Of a stretch of 52,545 nt of DNA, positions 1 to 10,060 are shown piece by piece (the stretch's first letter is position 1; each line of letters starts with the position of its first letter). The notes beneath the pieces are model-generated. The model was not told where the DNA came from and made no database searches. It saw nothing but the letters and a program-made list of their open reading frames with translations. Origin of the DNA: Nitrospira sp. (lineage in GTDB: Bacteria; Nitrospirota; Nitrospiria; Nitrospirales; Nitrospiraceae); NCBI GenBank assembly GCA_005116965.1, contig SWDG01000006.1, forward strand, positions 653,997-706,541, read 5' to 3'. Both the position numbers and the translations under genes were made by a program.

Positions 1-1
1 G

Positions 2-361
<360 letters not shown>

Positions 362-418
362 CGGCAAGGTCCAAGCGGTAGAACATCATCGCGGAGGATC
401 TTTCAAAGGAGGATGGGC

Positions 419-1828
419 ATGAACGTGCGTGAAGTATTGGAGTTCGCCAAGAAGCACAGGGTTCAGATGGTGGATCTGAAGTTCGTCGATTTGCCGGGCG
501 TGTGGCAGCATATGACTATCCCGGTGAGCGAACTGACGGAGAACCTGTTCAGGGATGGGTCCGGCCTTGATGGATCGTCGATCCGCGGCTGGAAGGCTAT
601 CAACAATAGTGACTTGTTATTGGTGCCTGATCCGGCAACCGCCTGCTTGGATCCCTTTACCGCAGTCCCTACACTTAGCTTGACCGGCAATGTCGTGGAT
701 CCAATTTCTCGCGAAAATTACGAGCGCGACCCCAGGTTCATTGCCCAAAAGGCAGAGAAGTATCTCCAAAGCACCAAGATCGGCGACAACTCATTCTGGG
801 GGCCGGAAGCCGAATTTTTCATCTTCGATCATGCTCGGTACGATCAAACCAGCCACAGCGGTTTCTATTATCTGGACTCGGAAGAAGGCGCTTGGAACAT
901 GGGGCAAGAGGGGGTCAACCTCGGCGGCAAGATCCGCCATAAGCAAGGGTACTTCCCGGTGGCCCCAGCCGATACCCAACAAGACATCCGCAGTGAAATG
1001 GTGCTGGAGATGGAGAAAGTCGGCATTGAGGTGGAGAAGCACCATCACGAGACGGCTACGGCTGGCCAGGCCGAAATCGATATCCGATTCGATTCCCTCT
1101 TGCGGACCGCGGACAAGATGATGCTGTACAAGTACATCGTCAAGAATGTCGCGCGCCGGCATGGAAAGACAGTGACCTTCATGCCAAAGCCGCTCTTCAG
1201 CGATGCCGGATCTGGGATACACACGCACCAGAGCATCTGGAAGGATGGGAAACCCCTCTTTGCCGGGAAAGACTATGCCGGGATCTCGCAGTTGTGTTTG
1301 TATTATATCGGCGGCATTCTCAAGCATGCGCCGGCGCTGGCGGCATTTACGAATCCGACGACGAATTCGTACAAGCGCATCACGCCGGGGTTCGAAGCGC
1401 CGGTGCTGCTGGCTTATTCAAGCCGGAACCGATCAGCCGGCATCCGCATTCCCATGTACTCCCCGAGCCCGAAGGCCAAGCGCATCGAAGTGCGGTTTCC
1501 CGATCCTTCCTGCAATCCTTATTTGGCCTTCTCCGCGATGCTCATGGCGGGGCTCGACGGTATTCAGAACAAGATCAATCCCGGCGAGCCGGCTGAAAAG
1601 GACCTCTACGATCTCGATCCGAAGGAAGCGGCGAGCATCCCAACCATGCCCGGGAGTCTCGATGAGGCGCTCAACAGCTTGGAGAAGGACTACCAGTTCC
1701 TGCTCAAGGGAGAGGTGTTTACCGAGGATTTGATCGAGGCCTGGATTGGCTATAAGCGGAGCAAGGAGATCGATCCGATGCGTCTGCGTCCGCATCCGTA
1801 CGAGTTTTTCCTCTATTACGACGTCTAG
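419..1828 (+). CDS. glnA: Type I glutamine synthetase (GlnA)
   Basis: Makes glutamine from glutamate, ammonia and ATP; the main ammonium-assimilating enzyme. I start it at the second ATG (419) because the AGGAGG at 407-412 abuts the first ATG (413) but is well spaced from the second; this gives 469 residues, the same as E. coli GlnA. Type I-beta hallmarks are visible: the GSGIHTHQS segment, the NRSAGIRIP segment, and the adenylylation loop N-terminal to IPTMPGS with the tyrosine at residue 397 (D-L-Y-D-L), exactly the E. coli position. This implies control by GlnE-type adenylylation, and GlnE-type genes are found at 12240-16308. It follows glnB directly. Confidence 0.97.
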   Translation: MNVREVLEFAKKHRVQMVDLKFVDLPGVWQHMTIPVSELTENLFRDGSGLDGSSIRGWKAINNSDLLLVPDPATACLDPFTAVPTLSLTGNVVDPISRENYERDPRFIAQKAEKYLQSTKIGDNSFWGPEAEFFIFDHARYDQTSHSGFYYLDSEEGAWNMGQEGVNLGGKIRHKQGYFPVAPADTQQDIRSEMVLEMEKVGIEVEKHHHETATAGQAEIDIRFDSLLRTADKMMLYKYIVKNVARRHGKTVTFMPKPLFSDAGSGIHTHQSIWKDGKPLFAGKDYAGISQLCLYYIGGILKHAPALAAFTNPTTNSYKRITPGFEAPVLLAYSSRNRSAGIRIPMYSPSPKAKRIEVRFPDPSCNPYLAFSAMLMAGLDGIQNKINPGEPAEKDLYDLDPKEAASIPTMPGSLDEALNSLEKDYQFLLKGEVFTEDLIEAWIGYKRSKEIDPMRLRPHPYEFFLYYDV

Positions 1829-1874
1829 TAGGCGGCGAGGCGAGAACTGGGCCGCAAGAGGCCTTGGCGGGCGA

Positions 1875-2267
1875 TTAGGGCTTCCGGCAAGCTGCTTTCC
1901 AGAACGCGTGGTGACAGTGCGTTCTTCAACAGGCTGCCAGCTTCCGGTTTCAATGTAGCCGGGCTTCGACCGGCCAGTACCCATCTGACGAGAGAATTCG
2001 ATCACTTGTAGTACAAGCACGCGTGGGTGCTCACAGTCAAATTCCTTGTGGGTTTTGGTGGACAAGAACTGTGTGGTGTTGTTCCATTTGAGATTGGTGA
2101 GCTGCCAGAGTGTCGCGCGAATCCCGTTTCGGTGAATCGTTTCCGGGTCGAAAGACTGGGGATCGAGGCCGATCGGTTGGTACTGTTTCTCGACGGCCAG
2201 CCATTCTGCGTAGACCGGGCCATAGTGTAGTTAGGAAAATCGTTAGAAGAAAGAACCGTGTCATCAT
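1875..2267 (-). pseudogene. Surface-adhesin-E-like small exported protein, frameshifted
   Basis: Reading the minus strand, an ATG at 2267 opens a signal-peptide-like stretch (MMTRFFLLTIFLTTL). About ten codons later the coding signal moves to another frame (GPVYAEWLAVEKQYQP, then the FLSTKTHKEFDC and FSRQMGTG segments, then GSWQPVE). Near the end it moves again, where a third frame gives AFWKAACRKP followed by a stop at 1875. Joined, these pieces give a roughly 130-residue exported protein with the order of motifs (signal peptide, K-x-EFDC, MGTG, WQPV, WKxAC) that I associate with the surface-adhesin-E family. Two frame changes (near 2230 and near 1905) mean it is either a pseudogene or affected by sequence errors. 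It fills most of the glnA-CBS gap; nothing else is seen in 1829-2442. Confidence 0.6.
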
Positions 2268-2442
2268 CTGAAGTCGAAGGCATACCGATTAGCCACTTGA
2301 GTTCTAACTCCACGTGCGACATCGGTATGGAATGATCTCGGTATGATCAACTGCGGGTGATAGGGGCCGCATCTTGCTCGACCTCTGTTGAGCATCTTCC
2401 TCGTATAGGGTATTCTGCCGTTCACAACCGAGGAGGGATTCA

Positions 2443-3204
2443 ATGCCGAAACGAGTTCGTACCGGGTTGACACGGAGTGATATTCTCGATCGGTATGTCG
2501 ATCGGTTCAAACAGCAGCTCGTCAAATTTCAACCCTTTCTCTCACGTAAGCGGGGGTCGGCGTCGCTTGAAGATTTCGACGAAGCGGCGGAAGAATTGGT
2601 CGGCCAGGTATTCGGCGCAGCCTCGGATGAATCCGAGTCGTATTTCTATGCGAAAACAGGGGAATCGGCCATCCTGCCAGAAGAAGCCCAAGAAAGCGGA
2701 ACCCATAATGTCGAGCGGGAGAGTCTCCACCAGCGCCGGAAGGTGCTGGAAAGCTGCTTGGCCGATCTCGAATTGCGTCGTCGACTGCACGCCACGAGGA
2801 CGGGGAAGGGGATCGAGGCCGCACTTGTCAAAGACTATATGTCCCATGATGTGCGGAGCATCCATAAAGACGCGACGATCAAACAAGCTGGACAATTGTT
2901 ACAGAAGCACAAGGTCGGTTCGCTGATTGTGGACGACGGGTCCCGTTATATCGGTATCATTACCGATTCCGATCTCACCCGCAGAGCGGTGGCCAAAGGC
3001 CTCGATCCCAACACCGCCACGGTTGCCAGCTGCATGAGCCGGTCGCTCATCACGATCGAGGAAGACGAGTCCTTAGCTGACGCCATGTCGCTGATGAAGA
3101 AACAGGGTATTCGCCACTTGCCCGTCACCGCCGACGCAACCATCATCGGAGTGCTCTCCGTGTCTGATCTCCTCCGCGCCTTCGAAGATCAGAGATCTAC
3201 GTAG
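2443..3204 (+). CDS. CBS-domain protein
   Basis: A 253-residue soluble protein. Residues 1-125 are of unknown fold, rich in acidic and basic residues. Residues about 130-183 and 196-248 form a tandem CBS (Bateman) pair, shown by the repeats DYMSHDVRSIHKDATIKQAG...GIITDSDLT and CMSRSLITIEEDESLADAM...GVLSVSDLL. Such pairs bind adenosine nucleotides or SAM and regulate partner proteins. A GAGGAGGG ribosome site lies about eight bases before the ATG. No transporter or kinase domain is fused, so the regulated partner is unknown. Its stop codon abuts the inverted-repeat element at 3204-3329. Confidence 0.85.
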   Translation: MPKRVRTGLTRSDILDRYVDRFKQQLVKFQPFLSRKRGSASLEDFDEAAEELVGQVFGAASDESESYFYAKTGESAILPEEAQESGTHNVERESLHQRRKVLESCLADLELRRRLHATRTGKGIEAALVKDYMSHDVRSIHKDATIKQAGQLLQKHKVGSLIVDDGSRYIGIITDSDLTRRAVAKGLDPNTATVASCMSRSLITIEEDESLADAMSLMKKQGIRHLPVTADATIIGVLSVSDLLRAFEDQRST

Positions 3205-3329
3205 CAGGCTGTTGACAAAGTACGCCAGCGGCGTTCTCGCGGGGCTCAGAGCCTCAACGTACGGCACAGAGTACGCATCGCCTCTTCGCGTGCTGCGGCC
3301 TTGCTGGATGGCCTTTCTGAACAGCCTGC
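3204..3329. repeat. 126-bp element with terminal inverted repeats
   Basis: The segment begins GCAGGCTGTT and ends AACAGCCTGC, a perfect 10-bp inverted repeat that extends imperfectly over about 26 bp (both ends continue with an A-x-AAAG then CCAGC pattern). The interior has no convincing frame. It starts within the stop codon of the CBS gene and could act as a folded transcription end. It looks like a small non-autonomous mobile or REP/MITE-like element. The rest of the gap, 3330-3627, shows nothing recognisable. Confidence 0.5.
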
Positions 3330-3627
3330 AGGAGTTTCTGAACGAGTCTGCGAGATTCACATACTGCTGTGTGCGGCTGCAATTCTGCCACATCCTCATT
3401 CTTCTGACGGAACCATTTTCTGTTGAGGCCTCGTTCGTTTTACGAATCGATGGGAAGCCAGTGTGTGCGGATCACTTCACTTCGTTGCAAATTCCCTACA
3501 CTTTCTTCTCGTTATTCACAGTAAGCTATTGAAATCATGAGCCTGCGATTGGATCTCTCAGGGCACCGTTCTTGCCAGGCTATCTACGTAGACGCTGTGG
3601 TATATTGCCATGTACGGAGGAGTCCGC

Positions 3628-4251
3628 ATGCTTCAACAGATGTCTTCATCCGAGCTCTATGAACGAGGGCTGGTGCTCATGGAGTTGCGCATGTTCCATC
3701 CAGCGATCGATGATTTTGAAACAGTCGCCAAAGACGCTCGATATGCGGGGAAAGCGTATGTGCCTATGGCCCTGTGTTTAAAAGCCATTGGCCGACAGGA
3801 AGAAGCGGTTGCGGCATTTCGACAAGCGATCACGTCGCCTATGGTCTCACCCGTCGAACAACACCATATCCTCTACCAACTGGGTCAGACGTTGGAATCG
3901 TTAGGCCGTTGGGCGGAAAGCCTTGAGGTGTATGGCTGGATCCGCAAAGGAGATCCAGAGTTTCGCGATGTGGCACAACGGATGAAGTATGTGAGCTCCG
4001 GTAAAGGCAGGCTCTATTCACGGATTCGTAATTGGTGGGGGGCTTTGGTGAACGGGGTGCGTACTCACCGCTTAGCACTGCCTCCACATATGCAGAATGT
4101 CCTAGACCAGACAGGGCATGGGTCAGGTTGGCCTGTGGAAACGCCTACGCACTCTGACAGACCTGGAATCAGCCCTTCGTTGTCATCTGATGAGGCAGTC
4201 GGAATCTACGTCCAATCGGGCAGTCCAAGCGGAAGAATGAGCCTATTATAG
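3628..4251 (+). CDS. Tetratricopeptide-repeat protein
   Basis: A 207-residue protein. GGAGGAG at 3616-3622 selects the ATG at 3628 over the one at 3610. Residues about 5-115 contain TPR-like helices (LYERGLVLMELRMFHPAIDDFE, then a run typical of a second and third TPR around AVAAFRQAI and SLEVYGWIR). No signal peptide is evident. The C-terminal 70 residues are low in predicted structure. TPR proteins mediate protein contacts; the partner is not indicated by neighbours. Function unknown. Confidence 0.75.
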   Translation: MLQQMSSSELYERGLVLMELRMFHPAIDDFETVAKDARYAGKAYVPMALCLKAIGRQEEAVAAFRQAITSPMVSPVEQHHILYQLGQTLESLGRWAESLEVYGWIRKGDPEFRDVAQRMKYVSSGKGRLYSRIRNWWGALVNGVRTHRLALPPHMQNVLDQTGHGSGWPVETPTHSDRPGISPSLSSDEAVGIYVQSGSPSGRMSLL

Positions 4252-4454
4252 GATAGGCTTGCACCCTGAGCATTTGTCGGCGCCTCCGGTGGCGGTGCCG
4301 CGTGGTGAGAAGACTGATCTGCGATAGTTCGGCCTCCCCCCTGAACATTCCAACCACACAGATCGATAGGCCGTATCACGAGCTGACGTGCCTGATCGGG
4401 TCGTAAACAAAAATCCCCGTTTGCCACCCACGATCGGCTACACTGCCACCAATT

Positions 4455-6290
4455 ATGCCACCAGCTATGCTGCTCAGTTGTGAGTCTCTTGGGAAAAGCT
4501 ACGGGGTGAAACCGTTGTTCACCGACCTATCGCTTGGGCTCTGCGAAGGCGATCATGTTGGACTGATCGGCCCCAATGGGTCTGGGAAATCTACCTTGCT
4601 CAAGATCCTGGCCGGGATTGAGGATCCGGATCGTGGTACCAGGTCTGTTCGACGGCAGCTCCGTATCGGCTATGTGCCGCAAGAGCCCTCGTTTATGGAG
4701 GGACACTCGGTTGAAGACACTTTAGCCCAAGTCCTTCTCGATGAAGGGCTGGACCCCCATGAGCAGGGTGGGCGCATTGCCAGGGCCCTCAGCCTCGGCG
4801 GGTTTGTCCGCGCTGAGCAGGTGGTATCCACACTATCTGGGGGATGGAAGAAGCGGCTGGCGATCGCGCGGTCGCTGATGCTGGAACCGGACGTGCTGCT
4901 TCTGGACGAGCCGACCAACCATCTGGATGTTGAGGGGATTCTCTGGCTCGAAGGTCTGTTGAAGGCTGAGCCCCATGCCTTCATCGTCATCAGTCACGAC
5001 CGCCGATTTTTGGAAGCGGTAACCACGCGGATCTGGGAACTGAACCGCCGATACCCCAATGGTCTCTTTGAGGCCAAGGGGCGGTACAGCGAGTTTTTGG
5101 AGCAGCGTGATGCAGCCTTGCAGGCCCAGGCCGACTATCAATCATCGTTAGCCAATCGAGTTCGGCGGGAAGTTGAATGGCTCCGGCGAGGGCCGAAAGC
5201 TCGTACGACCAAGGCCAAATCCAGGATTGATTCGGCTGGTCGGCTTATTGACGAACTGAATGATATGGAGTCTCGGCAATCGAAGGGGCCGGCCGGGATC
5301 GACTTCACCGCCTCCGGACGACGGTCCAAGAAACTGATCGAGGTGATCGGTCTGGGGAAGTCGTTGGGTGCGCAACTGATCATACGCAATCTGGATCTGC
5401 AGCTGGGGCCGGGCGAGCGGGTTGGACTGCTGGGTCCGAATGGGAGCGGCAAGTCGACGTTGCTCAAGCTGCTGGCCGGCACGTTGACGCCTGATGCCGG
5501 AACCATCACCCGCGCCGATCGGCTGCGCGTGGTGACCTTCGAGCAACATCGAGAATCCTTGGACCAGCAAGCCCCGTTACGGCGGGCTCTCGCTCCAGCC
5601 GGTGGCGATGCGGTCGTCTATCAAGAGCGGTCTGTGCATCTCGTGTCATGGGCCAAGCGCTTCCTCTTCAAGCCGGAGCAACTGGATTTGCCGGTCTCAC
5701 GCCTATCCGGTGGAGAGCAAGCGCGCTTGCTCATTGCCCGGTTGATGCTTCAGCCTGCAGATGTGTTGATCCTCGATGAGCCGACGAACGATCTGGATAT
5801 CCCCACGCTTGATGTGCTGGAAGACAGCCTATTGGAATTCACCGGGGCACTTGTTCTCGTGACTCACGATCGATGGCTGCTGGACCGCGTCTCGACCAGG
5901 CTGCTTGCGCTGGATGGGACAGGTCGTGCCGAGTGGTTCGCCGACTATGCCCAATGGGAAGCCGTGCAGGGAAGAACCGCCCCAGAAGACAGAAAATCTC
6001 AGAGCTCAAAAGGGAACTCCACGCCAGGGGGGCGGTCCAAACGGAAAGGGTTGTCACACAAAGAACAAGGGGAATGGGACCAGATCGAGGCGAGAATCCT
6101 CGAATCTGAAGCACGGGTTGCCGCCTCCCAAGCCGCAGTGAATGATCCGTCCATCGCGTCCTCCGCTGCTGATTTGCAGGAGCGCTACGCTGCACTTCAC
6201 GCCGCACAGGCCGACGTCGAGCGCCTCTATGCCCGCTGGGCCGCGCTGGACGAGAAACGCGCCCAAACGATCGGTAGCACGCAGTCATAG
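4455..6290 (+). CDS. uup: ABC-F family ATPase, Uup-like
   Basis: A 611-residue soluble protein with two ABC ATPase domains and no membrane segments, the ABC-F plan. Each half has a Walker A (GPNGSGKST near residues 39 and 338), a signature (LSGGWKKR and LSGGEQAR) and a Walker B (LLLDEPTNHLD and LILDEPTNDLD). A linker of about 80 residues separates them, and the C-terminal 80 residues form a charged coiled coil (EARILESEARVAASQAAV and on), which is the Uup-type DNA-binding C-terminal domain. ABC-F proteins act on ribosomes; Uup is linked to ribosome function and precise excision of transposons in E. coli. EttA and other ABC-F members lack this tail, so Uup is preferred. It is a single gene, with no operon partner evident. 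Confidence 0.88.
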   Translation: MPPAMLLSCESLGKSYGVKPLFTDLSLGLCEGDHVGLIGPNGSGKSTLLKILAGIEDPDRGTRSVRRQLRIGYVPQEPSFMEGHSVEDTLAQVLLDEGLDPHEQGGRIARALSLGGFVRAEQVVSTLSGGWKKRLAIARSLMLEPDVLLLDEPTNHLDVEGILWLEGLLKAEPHAFIVISHDRRFLEAVTTRIWELNRRYPNGLFEAKGRYSEFLEQRDAALQAQADYQSSLANRVRREVEWLRRGPKARTTKAKSRIDSAGRLIDELNDMESRQSKGPAGIDFTASGRRSKKLIEVIGLGKSLGAQLIIRNLDLQLGPGERVGLLGPNGSGKSTLLKLLAGTLTPDAGTITRADRLRVVTFEQHRESLDQQAPLRRALAPAGGDAVVYQERSVHLVSWAKRFLFKPEQLDLPVSRLSGGEQARLLIARLMLQPADVLILDEPTNDLDIPTLDVLEDSLLEFTGALVLVTHDRWLLDRVSTRLLALDGTGRAEWFADYAQWEAVQGRTAPEDRKSQSSKGNSTPGGRSKRKGLSHKEQGEWDQIEARILESEARVAASQAAVNDPSIASSAADLQERYAALHAAQADVERLYARWAALDEKRAQTIGSTQS

Positions 6291-6558
6291 TGTGAGAAGG
6301 GGACGTACGCTCGGTACGAACTCCGTACGCGGCGAAGGATTGTTCCCACCTCTGGCTGTTGACTGGAGATTGCCTTTGAGCCAAGGCCAAAACCTCTCCG
6401 AGCTACACAGTACAAATCGCTGAGAGCCGCACAACGTGTGATAGTCTAAAGATTCCAGACTTCTCCCATTTGTTTCTCTACAGTTTTATCCGTTGGTCGC
6501 CGATAAAGAAGGCAGAGAGCCGGTCTGTATCCACAGACAACCGGGAGGAGCATCTACC

Positions 6559-7416
6559 ATGCCATCGGCCAACGAACTGGTCCAGTCCTGCACCTCGGTC
6601 TTCACGTTACCGGAGATTTACTTCCGTGTACGGGATGTCGTGGACGACCCCAATTCAACCATGGGCGACCTTGCCGATGTGCTCAAGATGGATCCGGCTA
6701 TCTCCGCCAGGCTGCTTCGCATCGTCAATAGCCCCCGCTATGGGTTTCCCAGGCAGATCGACACGATCACTCGGGCCGCCAATCTCCTTGGCATACAGGC
6801 CATCAATGACTTGGTGACCGCGACGACCATCGGTCGGACCTTTTCCGGGATGCCTATTCAACTGATGGATGTTCCTAAGTTTTGGCGCAAGAGCGTCCTC
6901 TGTGCGTTGCTGGCTGGAAAGATTGCGAAGTCTTGTAGTATCAACGACAGCGAGCGATTTTTCGTCGAAGGCTTGCTACGCGACATCGGCCACTTCGTCC
7001 TCTACCAGACCATCCCGCAGCGGGCACAATCGGCGTTGATTGAGGCCGCCTACCTGGAGAGTTCGCTTGCTGAGGTTGAGGGGTCTAACTTCGGGTGCGA
7101 TTTTGCAGAGGTCGGGGCCGAACTGGTCCGGTTCTGGGGTATGCCCGCTCAGATTGAGCAGGCCATTCGCCACCAGGTGAATCCGATGGGAGCCGGCGAT
7201 TTCATTCTCCATGCCTCCATCGTTCATCTCGCCGGGGCTGTGGTGGATTACGAAGAATGTGAGCCGAACCGGCGTCCAGAGGTGGTCCCATTCGATACGA
7301 CCGCTCTTGAGAGCACACGGTTTCCGTCGGACCATCTCCCCGCGCTGCTCAAGGAGGCCTACGAGCAACTCCAGGAGACGTTGGCGGTGATCAATCCCCA
7401 CGCCATGGCTGCCTAG
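6559..7416 (+). CDS. HDOD-domain signalling protein
   Basis: A 285-residue protein. GGGAGGAG at 6543-6550 selects the ATG at 6559. Residues about 12-210 match an HDOD domain (LPEIYFRVRDVVDDP, MDPAISARLLRIVNSPRYG, then DIGHFVLY), a catalytically dead relative of HD phosphohydrolases. HDOD proteins act in signal transduction, often with cyclic-di-GMP or stress pathways. It is convergent with a second HDOD protein at 7588-9156, 171 bases away. No output domain is attached. The upstream gap (6291-6558) holds a CGTACG-rich palindromic stretch near 6302-6335 and no gene. Confidence 0.88.
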   Translation: MPSANELVQSCTSVFTLPEIYFRVRDVVDDPNSTMGDLADVLKMDPAISARLLRIVNSPRYGFPRQIDTITRAANLLGIQAINDLVTATTIGRTFSGMPIQLMDVPKFWRKSVLCALLAGKIAKSCSINDSERFFVEGLLRDIGHFVLYQTIPQRAQSALIEAAYLESSLAEVEGSNFGCDFAEVGAELVRFWGMPAQIEQAIRHQVNPMGAGDFILHASIVHLAGAVVDYEECEPNRRPEVVPFDTTALESTRFPSDHLPALLKEAYEQLQETLAVINPHAMAA

Positions 7417-7587
7417 CTGTTCAGCACCTGCGCGGTGGTTAGAAATAGAGCTTGGCTCACCTGCTGTTTGGCCTTCACCAGCGTTAATAAAAGTACAGCA
7501 TCTTCCGATTGAGTGGGTGTGCTCATCGATCCGATTCGGAAGGAAGACGGGTTCCTGTGGGGCACTCACCCTCTCGTCGGCGGCACA

Positions 7588-9156
7588 CTAGAGTATCCCG
7601 GCCAGTCTATTCAGACTGAGCGTTGCCTGGGCAAAAAACAACTGGAATACTTGGTAGTCTTGGGGGAGCACCGGCTGGTTGCTGGTGGCTCGATCGCAGT
7701 AGATGAGCCCGATCGGTCTCGCTCCCACCCGCAACGGCGCCACGATTGCCGATGTCGGTTTCCAGCCCTCGAGAAAGTCTTGCTTCAGAGTCCCGGCCAT
7801 CTGGTCTGAAAAGTTGGGAACTAAGAGTGGATCGACACGCTTGAGGATCGTGAGGAAAAACCGGTGCTCTCGACTGAGTGAGCCTGAGAGGGACTGGAGG
7901 TGGGGCGCGGGAGGAGTCACGCCACATACCAGTCTTCCGACAAGGAGATCACTATCATTCTGGTTCAGGAGTGCCAGGCCTACACGATCAAATCCGGCAT
8001 CTCGATGGAGGGATTGTACAAATGTTCCCAGTAAGCCGTTGAGATCTTTCGCGGCTTGCAGCGAGTCCTGAAAGGCTTGGAGTGTTTCAAGCGGCTTGGT
8101 CCGAATGGGAGCGGTCGGTTCGTCTCGCGGCGAGACCACCGCCTGTTCGTTGCTCACTGTCGGGCTGATGGGGGGCGGGTTCGGGATCGACTCTATCGTA
8201 TCGTGCTCGTGTGATGAGATGGCTTCATCGGAGGAGTCGATGGCCAACCCCATTGAGCGGATAAGTTGGCGCCCCCGATCCATCGCTCGAATCAGTAAAT
8301 CCGTGAACGTGCCCGAAGAGAGTCCGCTTCCGACCTGGAGAGTTTTCTTGGCTTCCGCAATAGCAATGCGCGGTGCGGAACCGGTCAGCACCTCGACCAG
8401 CTGAATGGAGCCGACGACGATACCTCGGTAGGTGTGGAGACTACTTTGCCAATGTTCCATCGGAAGTCTCTCTGGATGACGGAAGAGCTCGATCAGATCA
8501 TCCGGTAGTTTCCACATGTGGGCCAACGCTTGGGCTAAGGTCAGCCGTGGTACACCGATGAGCTGTGTCTCTTGAAGCACACATTCCGATGGGCGCTTGG
8601 TTGTCTTCGAAATAGCTTGGAGAGCGAGAAAGAGGTCCGGGTCCTGGTAGGCGATGGCCAAGTCTCCGATCGAATAGAGAAGGGCACTGGTAAACAACTG
8701 CCCAGGCTGTGGGTAGCCAATAGCCATGCCCAGTTCGTTGGCATAGGTTGCGGAGACCAGGGACTTGGCGATCAGGGTTCGAAACTCCTGTTGGCGAACC
8801 GGCCAGTGTTGCAGTTGTTCGACAAGATGTGCCGCAGCCACGAGAGACCGAACGGTGTCGAGCCCGAGCCAACTGACGGCGTGTGGGACCGACACAATCG
8901 TCTGCTGCGGGCTGTAGGCGATGCTATTCGCCACCTGCAGAACTTTGCATGTCAACCCATGGTCTCGGCTGATCACCTGGGCGAGATTCACGGCGTTGGA
9001 CTGAGGACCCATATGGGTCAAGATTTGCTGACAGGTCAATTGCAAGATGGGCAGACAGCGGCTGGATTCGTCCAAGAGCGGTCTAAGTTTTTGATGGAGA
9101 CGAGGGCGGATTGAGTCGATGAGAGCCGATTCCGTGGCCGCGCTTGACGAAGTCAT
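7588..9156 (-). CDS. HDOD-GAF signalling protein
   Basis: A 522-residue soluble protein. Residues about 30-240 are an HDOD domain (LPILQLTCQQILTHM, RDHGLTCKVLQVANSIAY, YSIGDLAIAYQ). After a proline- and serine-rich linker (about 305-345) comes a GAF-like sensor domain, about residues 355-515 (VGLALLNQNDSDLLVGRLV, IVAPLRVGARPIGLIYCDR). GAF domains bind small ligands, so this may be a ligand-sensing HDOD protein. Its 3' end faces the HDOD protein at 6559-7416. The upstream 286 bases (9157-9442) show no gene. Confidence 0.85.
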   Translation of the reverse strand: MTSSSAATESALIDSIRPRLHQKLRPLLDESSRCLPILQLTCQQILTHMGPQSNAVNLAQVISRDHGLTCKVLQVANSIAYSPQQTIVSVPHAVSWLGLDTVRSLVAAAHLVEQLQHWPVRQQEFRTLIAKSLVSATYANELGMAIGYPQPGQLFTSALLYSIGDLAIAYQDPDLFLALQAISKTTKRPSECVLQETQLIGVPRLTLAQALAHMWKLPDDLIELFRHPERLPMEHWQSSLHTYRGIVVGSIQLVEVLTGSAPRIAIAEAKKTLQVGSGLSSGTFTDLLIRAMDRGRQLIRSMGLAIDSSDEAISSHEHDTIESIPNPPPISPTVSNEQAVVSPRDEPTAPIRTKPLETLQAFQDSLQAAKDLNGLLGTFVQSLHRDAGFDRVGLALLNQNDSDLLVGRLVCGVTPPAPHLQSLSGSLSREHRFFLTILKRVDPLLVPNFSDQMAGTLKQDFLEGWKPTSAIVAPLRVGARPIGLIYCDRATSNQPVLPQDYQVFQLFFAQATLSLNRLAGIL

Positions 9157-9442
9157 AAGGGGTTCCTGGTTGAGGGGCAGAAGCTCTATCGGTCAGAATC
9201 CTACCAAGCTTAAGAATTCACACTGAGCGCTGGCTTGCACGACGTAACATCCAGTGGCTGATCGACGTAAGAATAGCGTCATGAGATGCACATATAAGTT
9301 TGATACATGAGTATTGGATATTGACGAGCCAGTGATGCAGATACTATAAGTCAGTTAGTTTCATGACTGACTGCGCGCACGGGATGATGTTCTTGGACCT
9401 CTGAGTCTGTCTCACCCCCATCACCTGAAAACTCTTAAGGGT

Positions 9443-9973
9443 ATGCGTATGTGGAGATATGTCCCACCGGTGCTGTGGCCATACTTGGGGTGGTTGCTGA
9501 GTCTGGCGCTTCCCATAGGACTCTCCGCCTGTGGACCAGCGCTATCCGATCCCGCGCCGGGTGTGGGATCTCACGCAAGTCTGAACGGGGCGTCCACGGC
9601 GAATCCTGCACAACAAGATAGTCCGTCATCCCGTAACAATCTCACGAAGCCGGCGACGCCTCTCGCGTCACCTCAGGAGTCGGTCCCGGAGCAGAAAAAA
9701 GATCCAGCGCTTCGGCCAGATCGGTCACTCCTGTCCGACCGTACCAGCCAGTCGGTGGATGCTTCGGAGCAACCTGGCATCCTTCCCATGATGAATGTGT
9801 GGACGCCGGAGGGAATACCCTTGTCCGTCGTGGTCCTCGAAGACCCAATCGACGATGCGAGCCTCGACGACGATGCGAATACCGAACGTCGGAACTGGGA
9901 TATCGCGCATGAGACGGAACAGTTGGAAGACGAAAAAGAGCAAGAAGAGAGATTCGATGAGCGGAAAGAATGA
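9443..9973 (+). CDS. Acidic lipoprotein, function unknown
   Basis: A 176-residue exported protein. A hydrophobic stretch (residues 10-27) ends in a lipobox (G-L-S-A-C, Cys30), so it is probably a lipid-anchored envelope protein. The mature part is low complexity: Ser/Pro/Asn-rich to residue 110, then very acidic, with a Glu/Asp-rich coiled tail in the last 50 residues. A weak AAGGG precedes the ATG. It lies 87 bases before the trypsin-like protease on the same strand and may be co-transcribed; both are exported. No family recognised. Confidence 0.6.
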   Translation: MRMWRYVPPVLWPYLGWLLSLALPIGLSACGPALSDPAPGVGSHASLNGASTANPAQQDSPSSRNNLTKPATPLASPQESVPEQKKDPALRPDRSLLSDRTSQSVDASEQPGILPMMNVWTPEGIPLSVVVLEDPIDDASLDDDANTERRNWDIAHETEQLEDEKEQEERFDERKE

Positions 9974-10060
9974 GGAGTGGGGACCGCATGCTCGTCAATT
10001 CACAACGATTGACGGTATCGGTGGGCAAGGCACTATCTAAACAATTGAGGAGGACTGTTC

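Noticed and set aside
3901-3910. GTTAGGC inside the TPR gene as an attC end
   Set aside because: It lies within coding sequence with no paired box or stem.
5839-6390. 183-codon minus-strand frame over the end of the ABC-F gene
   Set aside because: Antisense to a clear coding region, no recognisable motif.
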